From: JALHVH01 sp963773685
GTDB lineage: Bacteria > Acidobacteriota > Aminicenantia > Aminicenantales > Saccharicenantaceae
NCBI GenBank assembly: GCA_963773685.1
Contig: CAVZBY010000011.1
Location: forward strand, 124,001 to 188,000
Direction: 5' to 3'
DNA length: 64,000 bases
Numbering within the stretch: position 1 is the first letter of the stretch; every line of letters begins with the position of its first letter. The notes under the pieces were generated by a model, which saw only the letters and a program-made list of their open reading frames with translations, did not search any database and was not told the DNA's origin. A program made the position numbers and the translations under genes. Positions 56,313 to 64,000 of the stretch are shown here, one piece after another.

Positions 56313-57683
56313 CGTTCTTTTTAGGCACGATGGCGACAACAACGCTGTCTCCCTTGCCGAAGTACCGGGCTGCCGCCTCCCTGAGGTCGGAAGAGGAGAC
56401 CCGGCCCATGGCCTCCATGAAATCCCTGCCGCGCCCGTCGCCGAGGAGGATGTGCCGGGCGAGCGAGCCGGCCATCTGGAGGCTGCTCTCTCCCCCCTTC
56501 GGGCGCTGAACCGAACCTGATTCCTGGCGGCCTCGAGGAAGTCGTAGGCGAAGGTCCGGGCCTCTCCGAAGTGGTCGCTCGCGGCGAAGTTCAGCTCCCG
56601 CGCCCCCCTCAGGAACCCGAGAGCTTCGGATTTCGCCATCCGCACGTCCTTGGGATCCAAGGTGAAGACCGCCATGACAATGCCTCCCGCCCTGAGGGGA
56701 ACGTAGCTCATGGACACCGACTGGACGAGGTCGCGCCGAGCCCGCAGGGCCGAATTCAGCATGGGGTTGATGCCCCGGCCCAGGATCTCGACGAGGAGGT
56801 CGATCGCGTACTGGTCCTGATGATTGTAGTCCGGCCCGACGAAGCCGATCGTCAGGTAGGCCTCTTTGACATCCATCTCTTCGCGGATCTCGGAGCCCTT
56901 TTCCAGGAGCGGGGCCATTTCGGGCCTCGAGGACCGTGCGGGCGGCCCTTTCGGGATAGAACCGAAGACGGCCCGGACCTTGGCTTCCATGGTTTCGATC
57001 GGGAGGTCCCCGACGACGGCCAGAGCGATGTTGCCGGGGACGAAATACGCGGCATGGAACTCCTTGAGCCTCTCCGGGGTCAGGGCCCGGATGTCCTCTT
57101 CGCTCCCGGTGACGGGCCGCCCGTAGGGAAGGCCGCGGAAGAGGGCCTGGGCGACGAGCGAAGCCGAGCGCCTCCAGGGATCGTCGGCGACCATCCGCAG
57201 CTCCTCCAGGATGACCTCCTTTTCTATCGCGAGCTCTTCCGCGGAGATATCGAAGTCGAAGAGGATCTCTTTCTGATTGGCGAAGCCGAAATCCGCCCGG
57301 TCCGATGGCAGGGAGATATCGAACGACGCCGTGTCCAGGCCCGTATTGGCGTTGAAATAGGCGCCGTTCCGGCGGACGTCGCGCCCCACTTCGGCGCCGC
57401 TCCGTCTCTCGGTCCCCCGGAAGAGGATACAGTGCTCGAGGACGTGGAGGAGTCCGTTCGCCCCGGGCGGTTCGTCCTTGACCCCGACATCGACCGCCGC
57501 GGAGATGGCGATGAGCGGAAGGCTGCGTTTTTCGACCAGGGCGACACGGAGCCCGTTCTCGAGGATGAAGGATTTATTCCGGGGCGGCGGGCCGGACGCG
57601 GCGGGCCGGGCCAGGGCCGCGAGAAGCCCGAGGACGGCGATCGCGCGTCCTGTCGTCCGCCTCCGGTCCGTCCGATGTTCCAT
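56308..57683 (-). CDS. M16-family zinc peptidase (frameshift near 56500)
   Basis: An exported processing-type protease of about 458 residues. After a signal (GRAIAVLGLLAALARPAASG), NGLLHVLEHCILFRGTERR carries the inverted zinc motif HXXEH, and AIEKEVILEELRMVADD supplies the third ligand Glu. NANTGLDTASFDISLPSDRA and GRGINPMLNSALRARRDLVQ are further family segments. One base change near 56500-56510 restores PKGGESSLQMAGSLARHILL and the end VVVAIVPKKND. ATG 57683 has no ribosome-binding site; a TACAAT -10 box lies at 57703-57708. Works with the non-catalytic M16 protein downstream, as in other two-gene M16 pairs. Confidence 0.85.
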
Positions 57684-57754
57684 GCGCCAGTTCTCTGCAA
57701 CAATTGTACCAGGATCCGACGCCCGACGAAGCCGTCCCCGGCCGGGATGCACCC

Positions 57755-57768
57755 GCTTGACGTCAAGC
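57755..57768. promoter_or_regulatory. Perfect 14-base palindrome GCTTGACGTCAAGC
   Basis: Lies in the 238-base divergent region between the M16 protease and NtrC-type regulator genes; a dimeric repressor site is plausible. The rest of this gap holds an imperfect inverted repeat (GGATAGGGCCCGG ... CGGGCCC ... CTATCC, 57821-57876). Confidence 0.35.
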
Positions 57769-57895
57769 CTCTTTACGCCGGACCCACGACTATTACACAG
57801 TCATACAATTTTACAGCTTCGGATAGGGCCCGGCAAGACCGGTGTTCCTTCGGGCCCCGGCCGATGGAATCTATCCCGAGCACGACGGGGTGTGA

Positions 57896-57901
57896 TAGAA
57901 T
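57896..57901 (+). promoter_or_regulatory. -10 box of the NtrC-type regulator promoter
   Basis: TAGAAT with predicted +1 near 57908, leaving a 14-base leader that contains GAGGCGG before the ATG. The -35 region is poor. Confidence 0.4.
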
Positions 57902-57921
57902 CGGGATCGAGGCGGTACCGC

Positions 57922-59379
57922 ATGAAGAACGAGCGCCGGGCCAAGGTCCTTGTCATCGACGATGAAGAGAACATCCGCAAGTCCCTCCGGATGATCCTCG
58001 AGTACGAGGGCTACACATTCCTCGAGGCCGCGAACGGAGAGGACGGACTGGAGATCGTCCGCGAGACCCCGGGTCTCGACCTGGTCCTCCTCGACATCAA
58101 GATGCCCGGGAGGAGCGGCCTGGAGATCCTCGCGGATATAAGAGCGCGGCCGGGCTCGCCCGAGGTCGTCATGATCTCGGGGCAGGGGACCATCCAATCG
58201 GCGGTCGAGGCCACGAAGCTCGGCGCCTTCGATTTCCTGGAGAAGCCCCTCCACCGGGAGCGGGTCCTCCTCGTCATCCGGAACGCCCTGGACCGGAACC
58301 TTCTCCGGACCGAGTGCCAGGACCTCCGGAAGAGGTCGGAAAAGCGCTACGAGATCATCGGAGAGCACGAATCGATGAAGGCCCTCTGGCGGGAGATCCT
58401 CAAAACGGCCCCGACGAACGCGACGGTCCTCATCCATGGCGAGAGCGGAACCGGCAAGGAGCTCATCGCCCGCGCCATCCACGCCCACAGCCAGAGGGCG
58501 GGGGAGCGGTTCGTCCAGGTCAACTGCGCCGCGATCCCCGAGGACCTCATCGAGTCGGAGCTGTTCGGCCACGAGAAAGGGGCCTTTACCGGGGCGACCG
58601 AGAGGAAGGCGGGCAAGTTCGAGCAGGCCGACGGCGGCACGATCTTCCTCGACGAGATAGGAGACATGAGCCTCCGGACCCAATCCAAGGTCCTTCGCGT
58701 GCTCGAAGAAGGCGAGGTCCAGCGCGTCGGATCCTCCAAGGTCGGCAAGGTGGACGTCCGGGTCATCGCCGCCACCAACAAGGACCTCAGGGCCGAGATG
58801 AAGGAGGGCCGCTTCCGGGAGGACCTGTTCTTCCGGCTGAACGTCGTCCCGATTCATTCCCCGGCCCTGCGGGAGAGGAAGGAGGACATTCCGAGGCTCG
58901 TCGAGCACTTCGCCCGGGCGTTCTCCGAAGAGAACAATTTCAAGCCGAAACGGTTCACGCCCGAGGCCATGGCCGTCCTCGTCGCCGACCCCTGGAAGGG
59001 CAACGTCCGCGAGCTCCGGAACGTCGTGGAGCGGCTCCTCATCCTGACCGAGGGCGATATCGTTTCCGTCGGGGACCTGCCGGAATCGCTCCGGGAGGCG
59101 AAAGCGGCCGCGGTCCCGGACGCCGGCGCCGTCCGGACGCTCAGGGATTTCCGCGAGCTCGCCGAGAAGGAGTTCCTGCTGGCCAAGCTCGAGGCCAACG
59201 CCTGGAACATCTCCCAGACGGCCCGCGAGATCGACACGCCGCGAAGCAACCTCTACAAGAAACTCGAGCAGTATGGTATAAAGATAACGGCCGGAGCGGG
59301 CGAGGCGGTTGCTCCGTCCCCCTCGAAAGAGGAGGACGGGGAGGAAAGTCCGAACTCCTCAGGGCAGGATGGTCGCTAA
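57922..59379 (+). CDS. Sigma-54-dependent response regulator (NtrC/AtoC type)
   Basis: A 485-residue transcription activator. The receiver domain (residues about 7-120) has VLVIDDEENIRKSLR, phospho-acceptor Asp in LVLLDIKMPGRSGLE and Lys in FLEKPL. The AAA+ domain has Walker A GESGTGKELIARAI, the sigma-54 contact GAFTGA, Walker B GGTIFLDEIGDMS and VRVIAATNKDL. A Fis-type helix-turn-helix ends it (NAWNISQTAREIDTPRSNLY). The last 30 codons overlap rnpB, so the true family-conserved end is near LEQYGIKI. No sensor kinase is adjacent, so it is an orphan here. Confidence 0.93.
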   Translation: MKNERRAKVLVIDDEENIRKSLRMILEYEGYTFLEAANGEDGLEIVRETPGLDLVLLDIKMPGRSGLEILADIRARPGSPEVVMISGQGTIQSAVEATKLGAFDFLEKPLHRERVLLVIRNALDRNLLRTECQDLRKRSEKRYEIIGEHESMKALWREILKTAPTNATVLIHGESGTGKELIARAIHAHSQRAGERFVQVNCAAIPEDLIESELFGHEKGAFTGATERKAGKFEQADGGTIFLDEIGDMSLRTQSKVLRVLEEGEVQRVGSSKVGKVDVRVIAATNKDLRAEMKEGRFREDLFFRLNVVPIHSPALRERKEDIPRLVEHFARAFSEENNFKPKRFTPEAMAVLVADPWKGNVRELRNVVERLLILTEGDIVSVGDLPESLREAKAAAVPDAGAVRTLRDFRELAEKEFLLAKLEANAWNISQTAREIDTPRSNLYKKLEQYGIKITAGAGEAVAPSPSKEEDGEESPNSSGQDGR

Positions 59380-59674
59380 CGGCGACTCCGGGCGACCGGG
59401 GGAAAGTGCCACAGAAAACACACCGCCCTCCGGGACGGGCGCAGCCCTCCCGGGGAGCAAGGGTGAAAAGGCGAGGTAAGAGCTCACCGCCCCGGTGGTG
59501 ACACCGGGGGCACGGCAAACCCCATCCGGAGCAAGACCAAAAGGACCCCGTTTCGGGGCGGCCCGTCCCGTGGGGTGGGTAGGTCGCTCGTCCCCCCGGG
59601 CAACCGGGGGGCCAGACAAATAACCGCCCCCGCGCGAGCGGGAACAGAATTCGGCTTATGTCCCGCTTCGGCCG
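59289..59674 (+). ncRNA. rnpB: RNase P RNA component, class A
   Basis: The catalytic RNA that matures tRNA 5' ends, about 386 bases. P1 is GGCCGGAGCGGG (59289-59300) paired with CCCGCTTCGGCC (59662-59673). Conserved core: GAGGAAAGTCCGAACTCC, ACAGAAAACACACCGCC, AGGGTGAAAAGGCGAGGTAA, GAGCTCACCGCCC, GGCAAACCCCATCCGGAGCA, GGGTGGGTAGGTCGCT, AGACAAATAACCGCC and ACAGAATTCGGCTTAT. Its 5' 91 bases overlap the end of the NtrC-type gene. TATAAA at 59277-59282, inside that gene, puts +1 exactly on G59289. Confidence 0.95.
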
Positions 59675-59684
59675 CTAATCCTCC

Positions 59685-61283
59685 TCACTCCGCCGGTTTC
59701 CGGGCAGGCTTGAGCAGAAGGTCCTGGAAATCGAAGCTGAAGTCCGTCTCCGGCGAGACCGCCCGCATCTTCGCCTGCTCGACGTTCCCGTCCGGGTCGA
59801 GAGCGAAGGTGACGAAAGCGTCCGCCCTCGTCTCCCGGTCGCGCCAGCGGACGACGAACGTGTCCTGCTGCCAGGGCTCCATGTCGCCGACGAGCGAAGG
59901 CGTGTGCCCGAACCGCATGACGAGCTTCCCGTCTTCGAGGGCGATCCCGATGTCCCCGTACCAGGCGTCCCCATAGGTCCCGACATATTTCTCGAGCGGC
60001 AGGGAGGGCTTCGAAGCCGCGTCCCGCGCCGCTTTTCCTTCATCCACGACCTTGGCGATCTCCGCCATCTCCCGGGCCCGGAGCTTGAGGAAGGCGTCGA
60101 CCCAATCCGTCTTGGGCGCGTCCATGAACCTGTCGATGATGTCGTAGGTGATGGCGCTGAACGCCTCCCCGGATTCCTGGTTCGTCAGGACCGCGATCCC
60201 GAGGCCCAGCTCGGGGACCCGGGTGACCTTGGAAACGTAGCCCGGCAGGCCGCCGGTATGGGTGACGACCTTCCGGCCCCGGTAGTCCTGGATATTGAGA
60301 CCGAGCGCGTAAAAATTGAAGTTCGACCTCATGGCCGCCAGCTCCGGCGGGGGCATGCGATTGGGCATGGGCGTCACCGGCGAGGACAGCTCGCGGGACG
60401 TCCGCTCGGAGAAAAGCCTGGACCCGTCCGCCCTTTTCCCGTCGGCCAGCAGGACGAGAAGCCACTGGGCCATGTCGTCCGCGCAGGAGTTGATGCCGCC
60501 GGCGGGGTTCGTATTGTCGCTGTCGAAAGGCTTGATCGGGCGGACGACTCCTTCGACGCGGGCGTGGGTCGCCGCGACGTTCCCCCCGTCCAGGGCCGCC
60601 GAATGCCGCACGTTGCTGGAGGTCATCCCGACGGGGCCGAGGATGCGCTCGGCAACGAAGTCCTCCCAGCTCTTTCCGGAAACGGCCTCGATGACCTCGC
60701 CGGCCACCAGGTAGAGGACGTTGTCGTAGGCGTAAGCGCCGCGGAACGAGGCCACGGGCTTGATGTACCTCAGGCGGCGGGCGATCTCCTTGCGGTTATA
60801 GGTCGATGCCGGCCACCACATGAGGTCCCCGGCGCCCAATCCGAGCCCGCTCCGATGGACGAGGAGGTCCCGGATGGTCATTTCCCTCGTGACGTAGGCA
60901 TCCCACATCTGGAAACCGGGGAGATAGTCGATGACCGGGGCGTCCCAGGCGAGCTTTCCCTCCTCGACGAGGAGGCCGAGCGCGAGGGCCGTGAAGACCT
61001 TGGTGTTCGAGGCGATGCCGAACAGCGTCTTCGCGTCGACGGGGGCGGGCTCGCCCATCTTGCGGACGCCATAACCCTTGGCGACGAGGACCCGGCCGTC
61101 CCTGACGACGGCGAGCGCGGCGCCGGGGACCTCGAAAGCCGAGAGGGCCCGGGTGACCGCGGCGTCGAGGCCGTTCAGGACCGCCGGGACCTTCGCCGTG
61201 TCGCGCGCGTCTGCGGCTCCCGCTGCGCTCCAGGATGAGAAGAGGACGGCCGCGAGCAGGGCCGTCTTTCGGCGTGCGTTCAT
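59685..61283 (-). CDS. Serine hydrolase, beta-lactamase/penicillin-binding fold with DUF3471-like tail
   Basis: A 532-residue exported class C beta-lactamase-like hydrolase or D-aminopeptidase/esterase. Signal peptide up to WSAAGAADA. LFGIASNTKVFTALALGLL holds the SXXK nucleophile and Lys, YAYDNVLYLVAGEVIEAV the YXN, and VVTHTGGLPGYVSKVTRVPE the HTGG motif. A C-terminal domain from SLPLEKYVGTYGDAWYGDIG is a DUF3471-type lipocalin-like module. Such proteins are usually peptidases or esterases rather than antibiotic-resistance enzymes. Convergent with rnpB. The frame is intact. Confidence 0.85.
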   Translation of the reverse strand: MNARRKTALLAAVLFSSWSAAGAADARDTAKVPAVLNGLDAAVTRALSAFEVPGAALAVVRDGRVLVAKGYGVRKMGEPAPVDAKTLFGIASNTKVFTALALGLLVEEGKLAWDAPVIDYLPGFQMWDAYVTREMTIRDLLVHRSGLGLGAGDLMWWPASTYNRKEIARRLRYIKPVASFRGAYAYDNVLYLVAGEVIEAVSGKSWEDFVAERILGPVGMTSSNVRHSAALDGGNVAATHARVEGVVRPIKPFDSDNTNPAGGINSCADDMAQWLLVLLADGKRADGSRLFSERTSRELSSPVTPMPNRMPPPELAAMRSNFNFYALGLNIQDYRGRKVVTHTGGLPGYVSKVTRVPELGLGIAVLTNQESGEAFSAITYDIIDRFMDAPKTDWVDAFLKLRAREMAEIAKVVDEGKAARDAASKPSLPLEKYVGTYGDAWYGDIGIALEDGKLVMRFGHTPSLVGDMEPWQQDTFVVRWRDRETRADAFVTFALDPDGNVEQAKMRAVSPETDFSFDFQDLLLKPARKPAE

Positions 61284-61302
61284 GAGAAACCTCCTTTGCG
61301 GA

Positions 61303-62940
61303 TCATCGAAGAAGCTCGAGGGCCTGTCTCGGGACCCAGATGCGGTCTCCGATGACAGTGACGAGGCCGTTGAGCCTGATCAGGCTCCCGTTGAGGACGG
61401 CCTGATTCTTGTTGACGGGGAGCTCGAGGACGTCCCGCCCCCGAGTCACGCGGACGACCGGATTCGCCGGATCGGCGCGGTCGAGGACGACCTTGCCTCC
61501 CCGGGCCTCGAAGAGGGACGCCGGCTGATGAAGGGCCTTGCGGGCCGTCTCCAGATCGAGGCCGAGGACCTTCAGGATGTAGCGATTGACATCGACGTTC
61601 TGGATGACGCCGCTTCCCGCCATATCCGTCGGCCTGAAGCCCTCCGGATGATAGCCGAACAGCGGGACATCCTCGCCGGTATGGCTGTCGGTGCTGAACG
61701 CCAGTCCGGCCCGGGCGGCCAGGATGGGGCCTATGATGGGCGGCAGGTTTCCCGCTTTCAATCCGGCCTTGGCCGCCTCACGTTCGGCGCGGGTCAGGTC
61801 GGCCGAGGCCGTAGTCCCGTGCCAGGATCTCTTCGAGGTTCGCGCCGTCGGGAGCGATCCTGTCCGCGACGGCGTAGCTCGTCGAGCGCGCCTTCTTCAG
61901 GACCGAAAGGAGGGCGTCGAGGTTCCCGTAGTTCTCGATGGACAATCCCCCGGTGGGATGGTCGGGGCAGGCGATGACCGCCGTCCGGCCGTCCGCGACG
62001 GCGAAGTCCACGGCGACGCGAAGCGCCTCGTCGAACGCGAGGACCTCGCTGATGACGCCGATGGGGTCGTTGTCGTGGCCGTACGAATCGATCTCTCCCG
62101 ATTCCACCATCAGGAAGAAGCCGTCCTTGTCCCTGGACAGGATCCGGAGGGCGGCGCGGGTCAGCTCGGCAAGGTCGGGAGGATCTCCCGGGAGGCGATC
62201 GAAGCGGGACACGAGGTTCACGGGCGCGAAAATGCCCCAGACTCCCGGGCGGCCGGCTGCCCGGGCCAGGCCGTCCCGGTCCTTGACCAAGGTATATCCC
62301 AGGCCCCCAAGGCGTCCGCGTCAAGTCCTCGCCATCCTTGCGGTTGTACTTGGCGGGGCCGGGGACGAGGAAATCGGCCCCGCCCGCCAAGAGCACATCG
62401 ATCCCGGCATGGACCATCTGCTCCGTGATGTCGTCCCGACCGGTATACCTGTTCAGGACATGGCTCGCGAACGCCGCCGGTGTCGCGTCGACGAGGGCGC
62501 TCGTGGAGACGAGGCCCGTCGCCAGCCCCTTGAGTCGGGCGGCTTCCAGGATCGTGGGCAGTGGCCTGTGGGCCTCTCCGGGCGGGGCCGCGAAGGCGCC
62601 GGGCATGTTGGCGACGGCGGGCGCGATGGAAACCGATCTCGCTTTCGATCTTCCGGCCGGTGGCGTAGGCCGAGGCGGCGGCCGCCGAATCCGTGATCAG
62701 GGCGTCCGCGCAGTAGGTCCTGACGAGCCCCTCGACGAAGGCGTCCATGGCCAGGGGACGCCCGTTCTGGTACCAACGGGTGAGGACGAGGTCCGAAAGG
62801 CTCATGCCGTCGGGGATGAGGAGGATGACATTCTTCACGCCGGTCCCGGCGGGCCGGCAGGAGACGGCCGAGGGGGCCCCGACGAAGGATAGGCATGCGA
62901 TCAGGAGCGCTGCGCTGATCCGAATCCGGCTCGTCCTCAT
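61303..62940 (-). pseudogene. Alkaline phosphatase (PhoA type) with C-terminal stalk-like domain (several frameshifts)
   Basis: A secreted phosphomonoesterase of about 545 residues after joining frames. Signal MRTSRIRISAALLIACLSFV, then VILLIPDGMS (metal Asp), LITDSAAAASAYATG (nucleophile Ser), FLMVESGEIDSYGHDND, VIACPDHPTGGLS and FSTDSHTGEDVPLFGYHPEG, so all metal sites are present. The tail ELPVNKNQAVLNGSLIRL to GDRIWVPRQALELL resembles the copper-amine-oxidase-N-like 'stalk' module. Breaks occur near 62645, 62310, 62290 and 61795. ATG 62940 has AAGGACC upstream. It is 19 bases downstream of nothing conserved but co-directional with the serine hydrolase, which starts 20 bases after its stop. 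Confidence 0.8.
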
Positions 62941-63040
62941 GTGATGGTCCTTGCTCAAGGGAGTCTCGCCAGAGGCGCACTATACCAGAGTCGCTGCCGG
63001 GACTCAAGGCGGCGCGGAAGGCGATCCGGGGACCGGCGCA

Positions 63041-64000
63041 TCAGAACGCCCGCCTGATGAAGGCGAGAAGGTTGCCCGGCATGATCCCGAGCTGGAGGAC
63101 GGCGTAGAAGCAGAGGAAGAGGACGAGGTAGAGGGCGGGATGCCCGGCTTCCGCTTCGGACCCTTCGGGAGCGGCGGGCCCGTGCTGTTTCATGTACATG
63201 AAAACGACGACGCGGAAATAGTAATAGACGGAGACGAGGCTCGCCAGGACGGCGATGACGACGAGGGCGATATAGCCCCGGTCCACCGCGGTGGCGAAGA
63301 CAAAGAACTTCGCCAGGAAGCCCCCGGTCGGAGGGAACCCGGCGAGGGACAACAGGAACACCGAAAACAGCGCGGCGATCCACGGCGATTCATGGCCGGC
63401 GCCTGCCAGAGAATCCAGGTCCGTGCGCGCGCCGTCCTTCCCGGCCAAAGCCATGACCGCCCCGAAAGCGCCGACGTTCATGAAGAGATAGGCGACGAGA
63501 TAGAACGCGAGCCCGCGGCCGTCTCCCGCGACGACCGCGATAAGGATCATGCCGGAATGGGCGATGCTCGAATAGGCCAGAAGCCTCTTGACGTTCTTCT
63601 GGCGGAGGGCCGCAAGGCTGGCCACGACCATGGTCAAGGCGGCGACGGCAGAGAGAGCCGTTCGGACAGCGACCGGGCCGGACCCGGGCGGTCCCAGGAG
63701 CCTCAAGAGGACGGCGAATCCCGCGGCCTTGGGCACGACCGTCAGGAAGGTCGTGACCGGGGTGGGCGCGCCCTCGTAGACGTCGGGGGCCCACATATGG
63801 AAGGGAACGAGGGCCACCTTGAAGGCGAATCCGACGACGATGAGCCCCAGCCCGACGAGGGCTGTCCAGGCAGGGGAGGCGGGGGTGTCAAGCGACGCGC
63901 GGACGGCCGATAGGTCCAGCGATCCTGCCGCTCCGTAGAGAAAAGCGAGGCCGAAGATGAGGAACGCGGAAGCCAGGCTCCCGGTCAAGAACGCCTTGAC
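63041..64000 (-). CDS. nuoN: NADH-quinone oxidoreductase subunit N, 5' end beyond window
   Basis: The C-terminal 320 or so residues of a proton-pumping antiporter-like subunit of complex I. FAFKVALVPFHMWAPDVYEG is the conserved TM7-TM8 loop with the broken-helix Lys; TTFLTVVPKAAGFAVLLRLL, KRLLAYSSIAHSGMILIAVV and SLAGFPPTGGFLAKFFVFAT are all NuoN-typical. About nine hydrophobic helices are visible. As the last gene of nuo operons, its start and the other subunits should lie to the right of the window. The 80 bases between it and the phosphatase hold nothing clear. Confidence 0.93.
   Translation of the reverse strand, partial: VKAFLTGSLASAFLIFGLAFLYGAAGSLDLSAVRASLDTPASPAWTALVGLGLIVVGFAFKVALVPFHMWAPDVYEGAPTPVTTFLTVVPKAAGFAVLLRLLGPPGSGPVAVRTALSAVAALTMVVASLAALRQKNVKRLLAYSSIAHSGMILIAVVAGDGRGLAFYLVAYLFMNVGAFGAVMALAGKDGARTDLDSLAGAGHESPWIAALFSVFLLSLAGFPPTGGFLAKFFVFATAVDRGYIALVVIAVLASLVSVYYYFRVVVFMYMKQHGPAAPEGSEAEAGHPALYLVLFLCFYAVLQLGIMPGNLLAFIRRAF

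Overview
The window is 64 kb of GC-rich bacterial chromosome with no phage, plasmid, insertion sequence or CRISPR array that I can see. Outer-membrane beta-barrels ending in Phe, a BamA-like protein, HflKC and lipoproteins indicate a diderm. Pyruvate:ferredoxin oxidoreductase with a low-potential iron-sulfur membrane protein indicates an anaerobic or facultative heterotroph. The many secreted beta-propeller, DUF362, DUF6599 and DUF6600 type proteins fit an Acidobacteriota/Aminicenantes-like lineage; this placement is an inference from gene content only.

Layout: 1-9.3 kb, envelope and secreted hydrolases on the + strand (gamma-glutamyltransferase, two GT-C-like membrane proteins, SGNH hydrolase, esterase, phosphodiesterase). 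9.3-15.4 kb, a membrane spermidine-synthase-like protein (-), a TolB-like propeller, pilT-mscL, and a redox pair made of a 44-residue CXXC peptide plus a 4Fe-4S membrane protein. 15.4-20.1 kb, outer-membrane and periplasmic proteins, including a BamA-like barrel and two tandem six-bladed propellers. 20.4-28 kb, an RND-RND-adaptor efflux locus riddled with frameshifts. 28-36 kb, amino-acid metabolism (PLP desulfhydrase, threonine synthase, homoserine dehydrogenase, ornithine-type aminotransferase), hflKC, tadA and two tRNA-Ser genes. 36-39.4 kb, three secreted proteins of unknown function. 40.4-46.7 kb, dnaX-ybaB-recR followed by nifJ. 46.9-55 kb, one minus-strand operon carrying the common aromatic pathway from DAHP synthase to chorismate plus pheA and tyrA, headed by a leader ORF rich in Tyr and Phe codons. 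55-64 kb, two M16 proteases, an NtrC-type regulator overlapping rnpB, a beta-lactamase-fold hydrolase, an alkaline phosphatase and the 3' part of nuoN.

The main biological system is the aromatic operon. Its genes overlap almost throughout, aroE and aroK are fused, and the promoter and leader peptide suggest attenuation by tyrosine/phenylalanine supply. The threonine-branch genes hom and thrC lie nearby but are not in one operon.

A caution applies to the whole window. Many genes contain single-base insertions or deletions that break otherwise well-conserved reading frames, and the two RND genes carry them every 100 bases or so. I read these as uncorrected assembly errors rather than gene decay because family motifs resume intact after each break. 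For such genes I give the span of the restored gene and say where the frame breaks. No clearly new defence, mobile or biosynthetic system is visible; the most unusual signals are regulatory and RNA-level.
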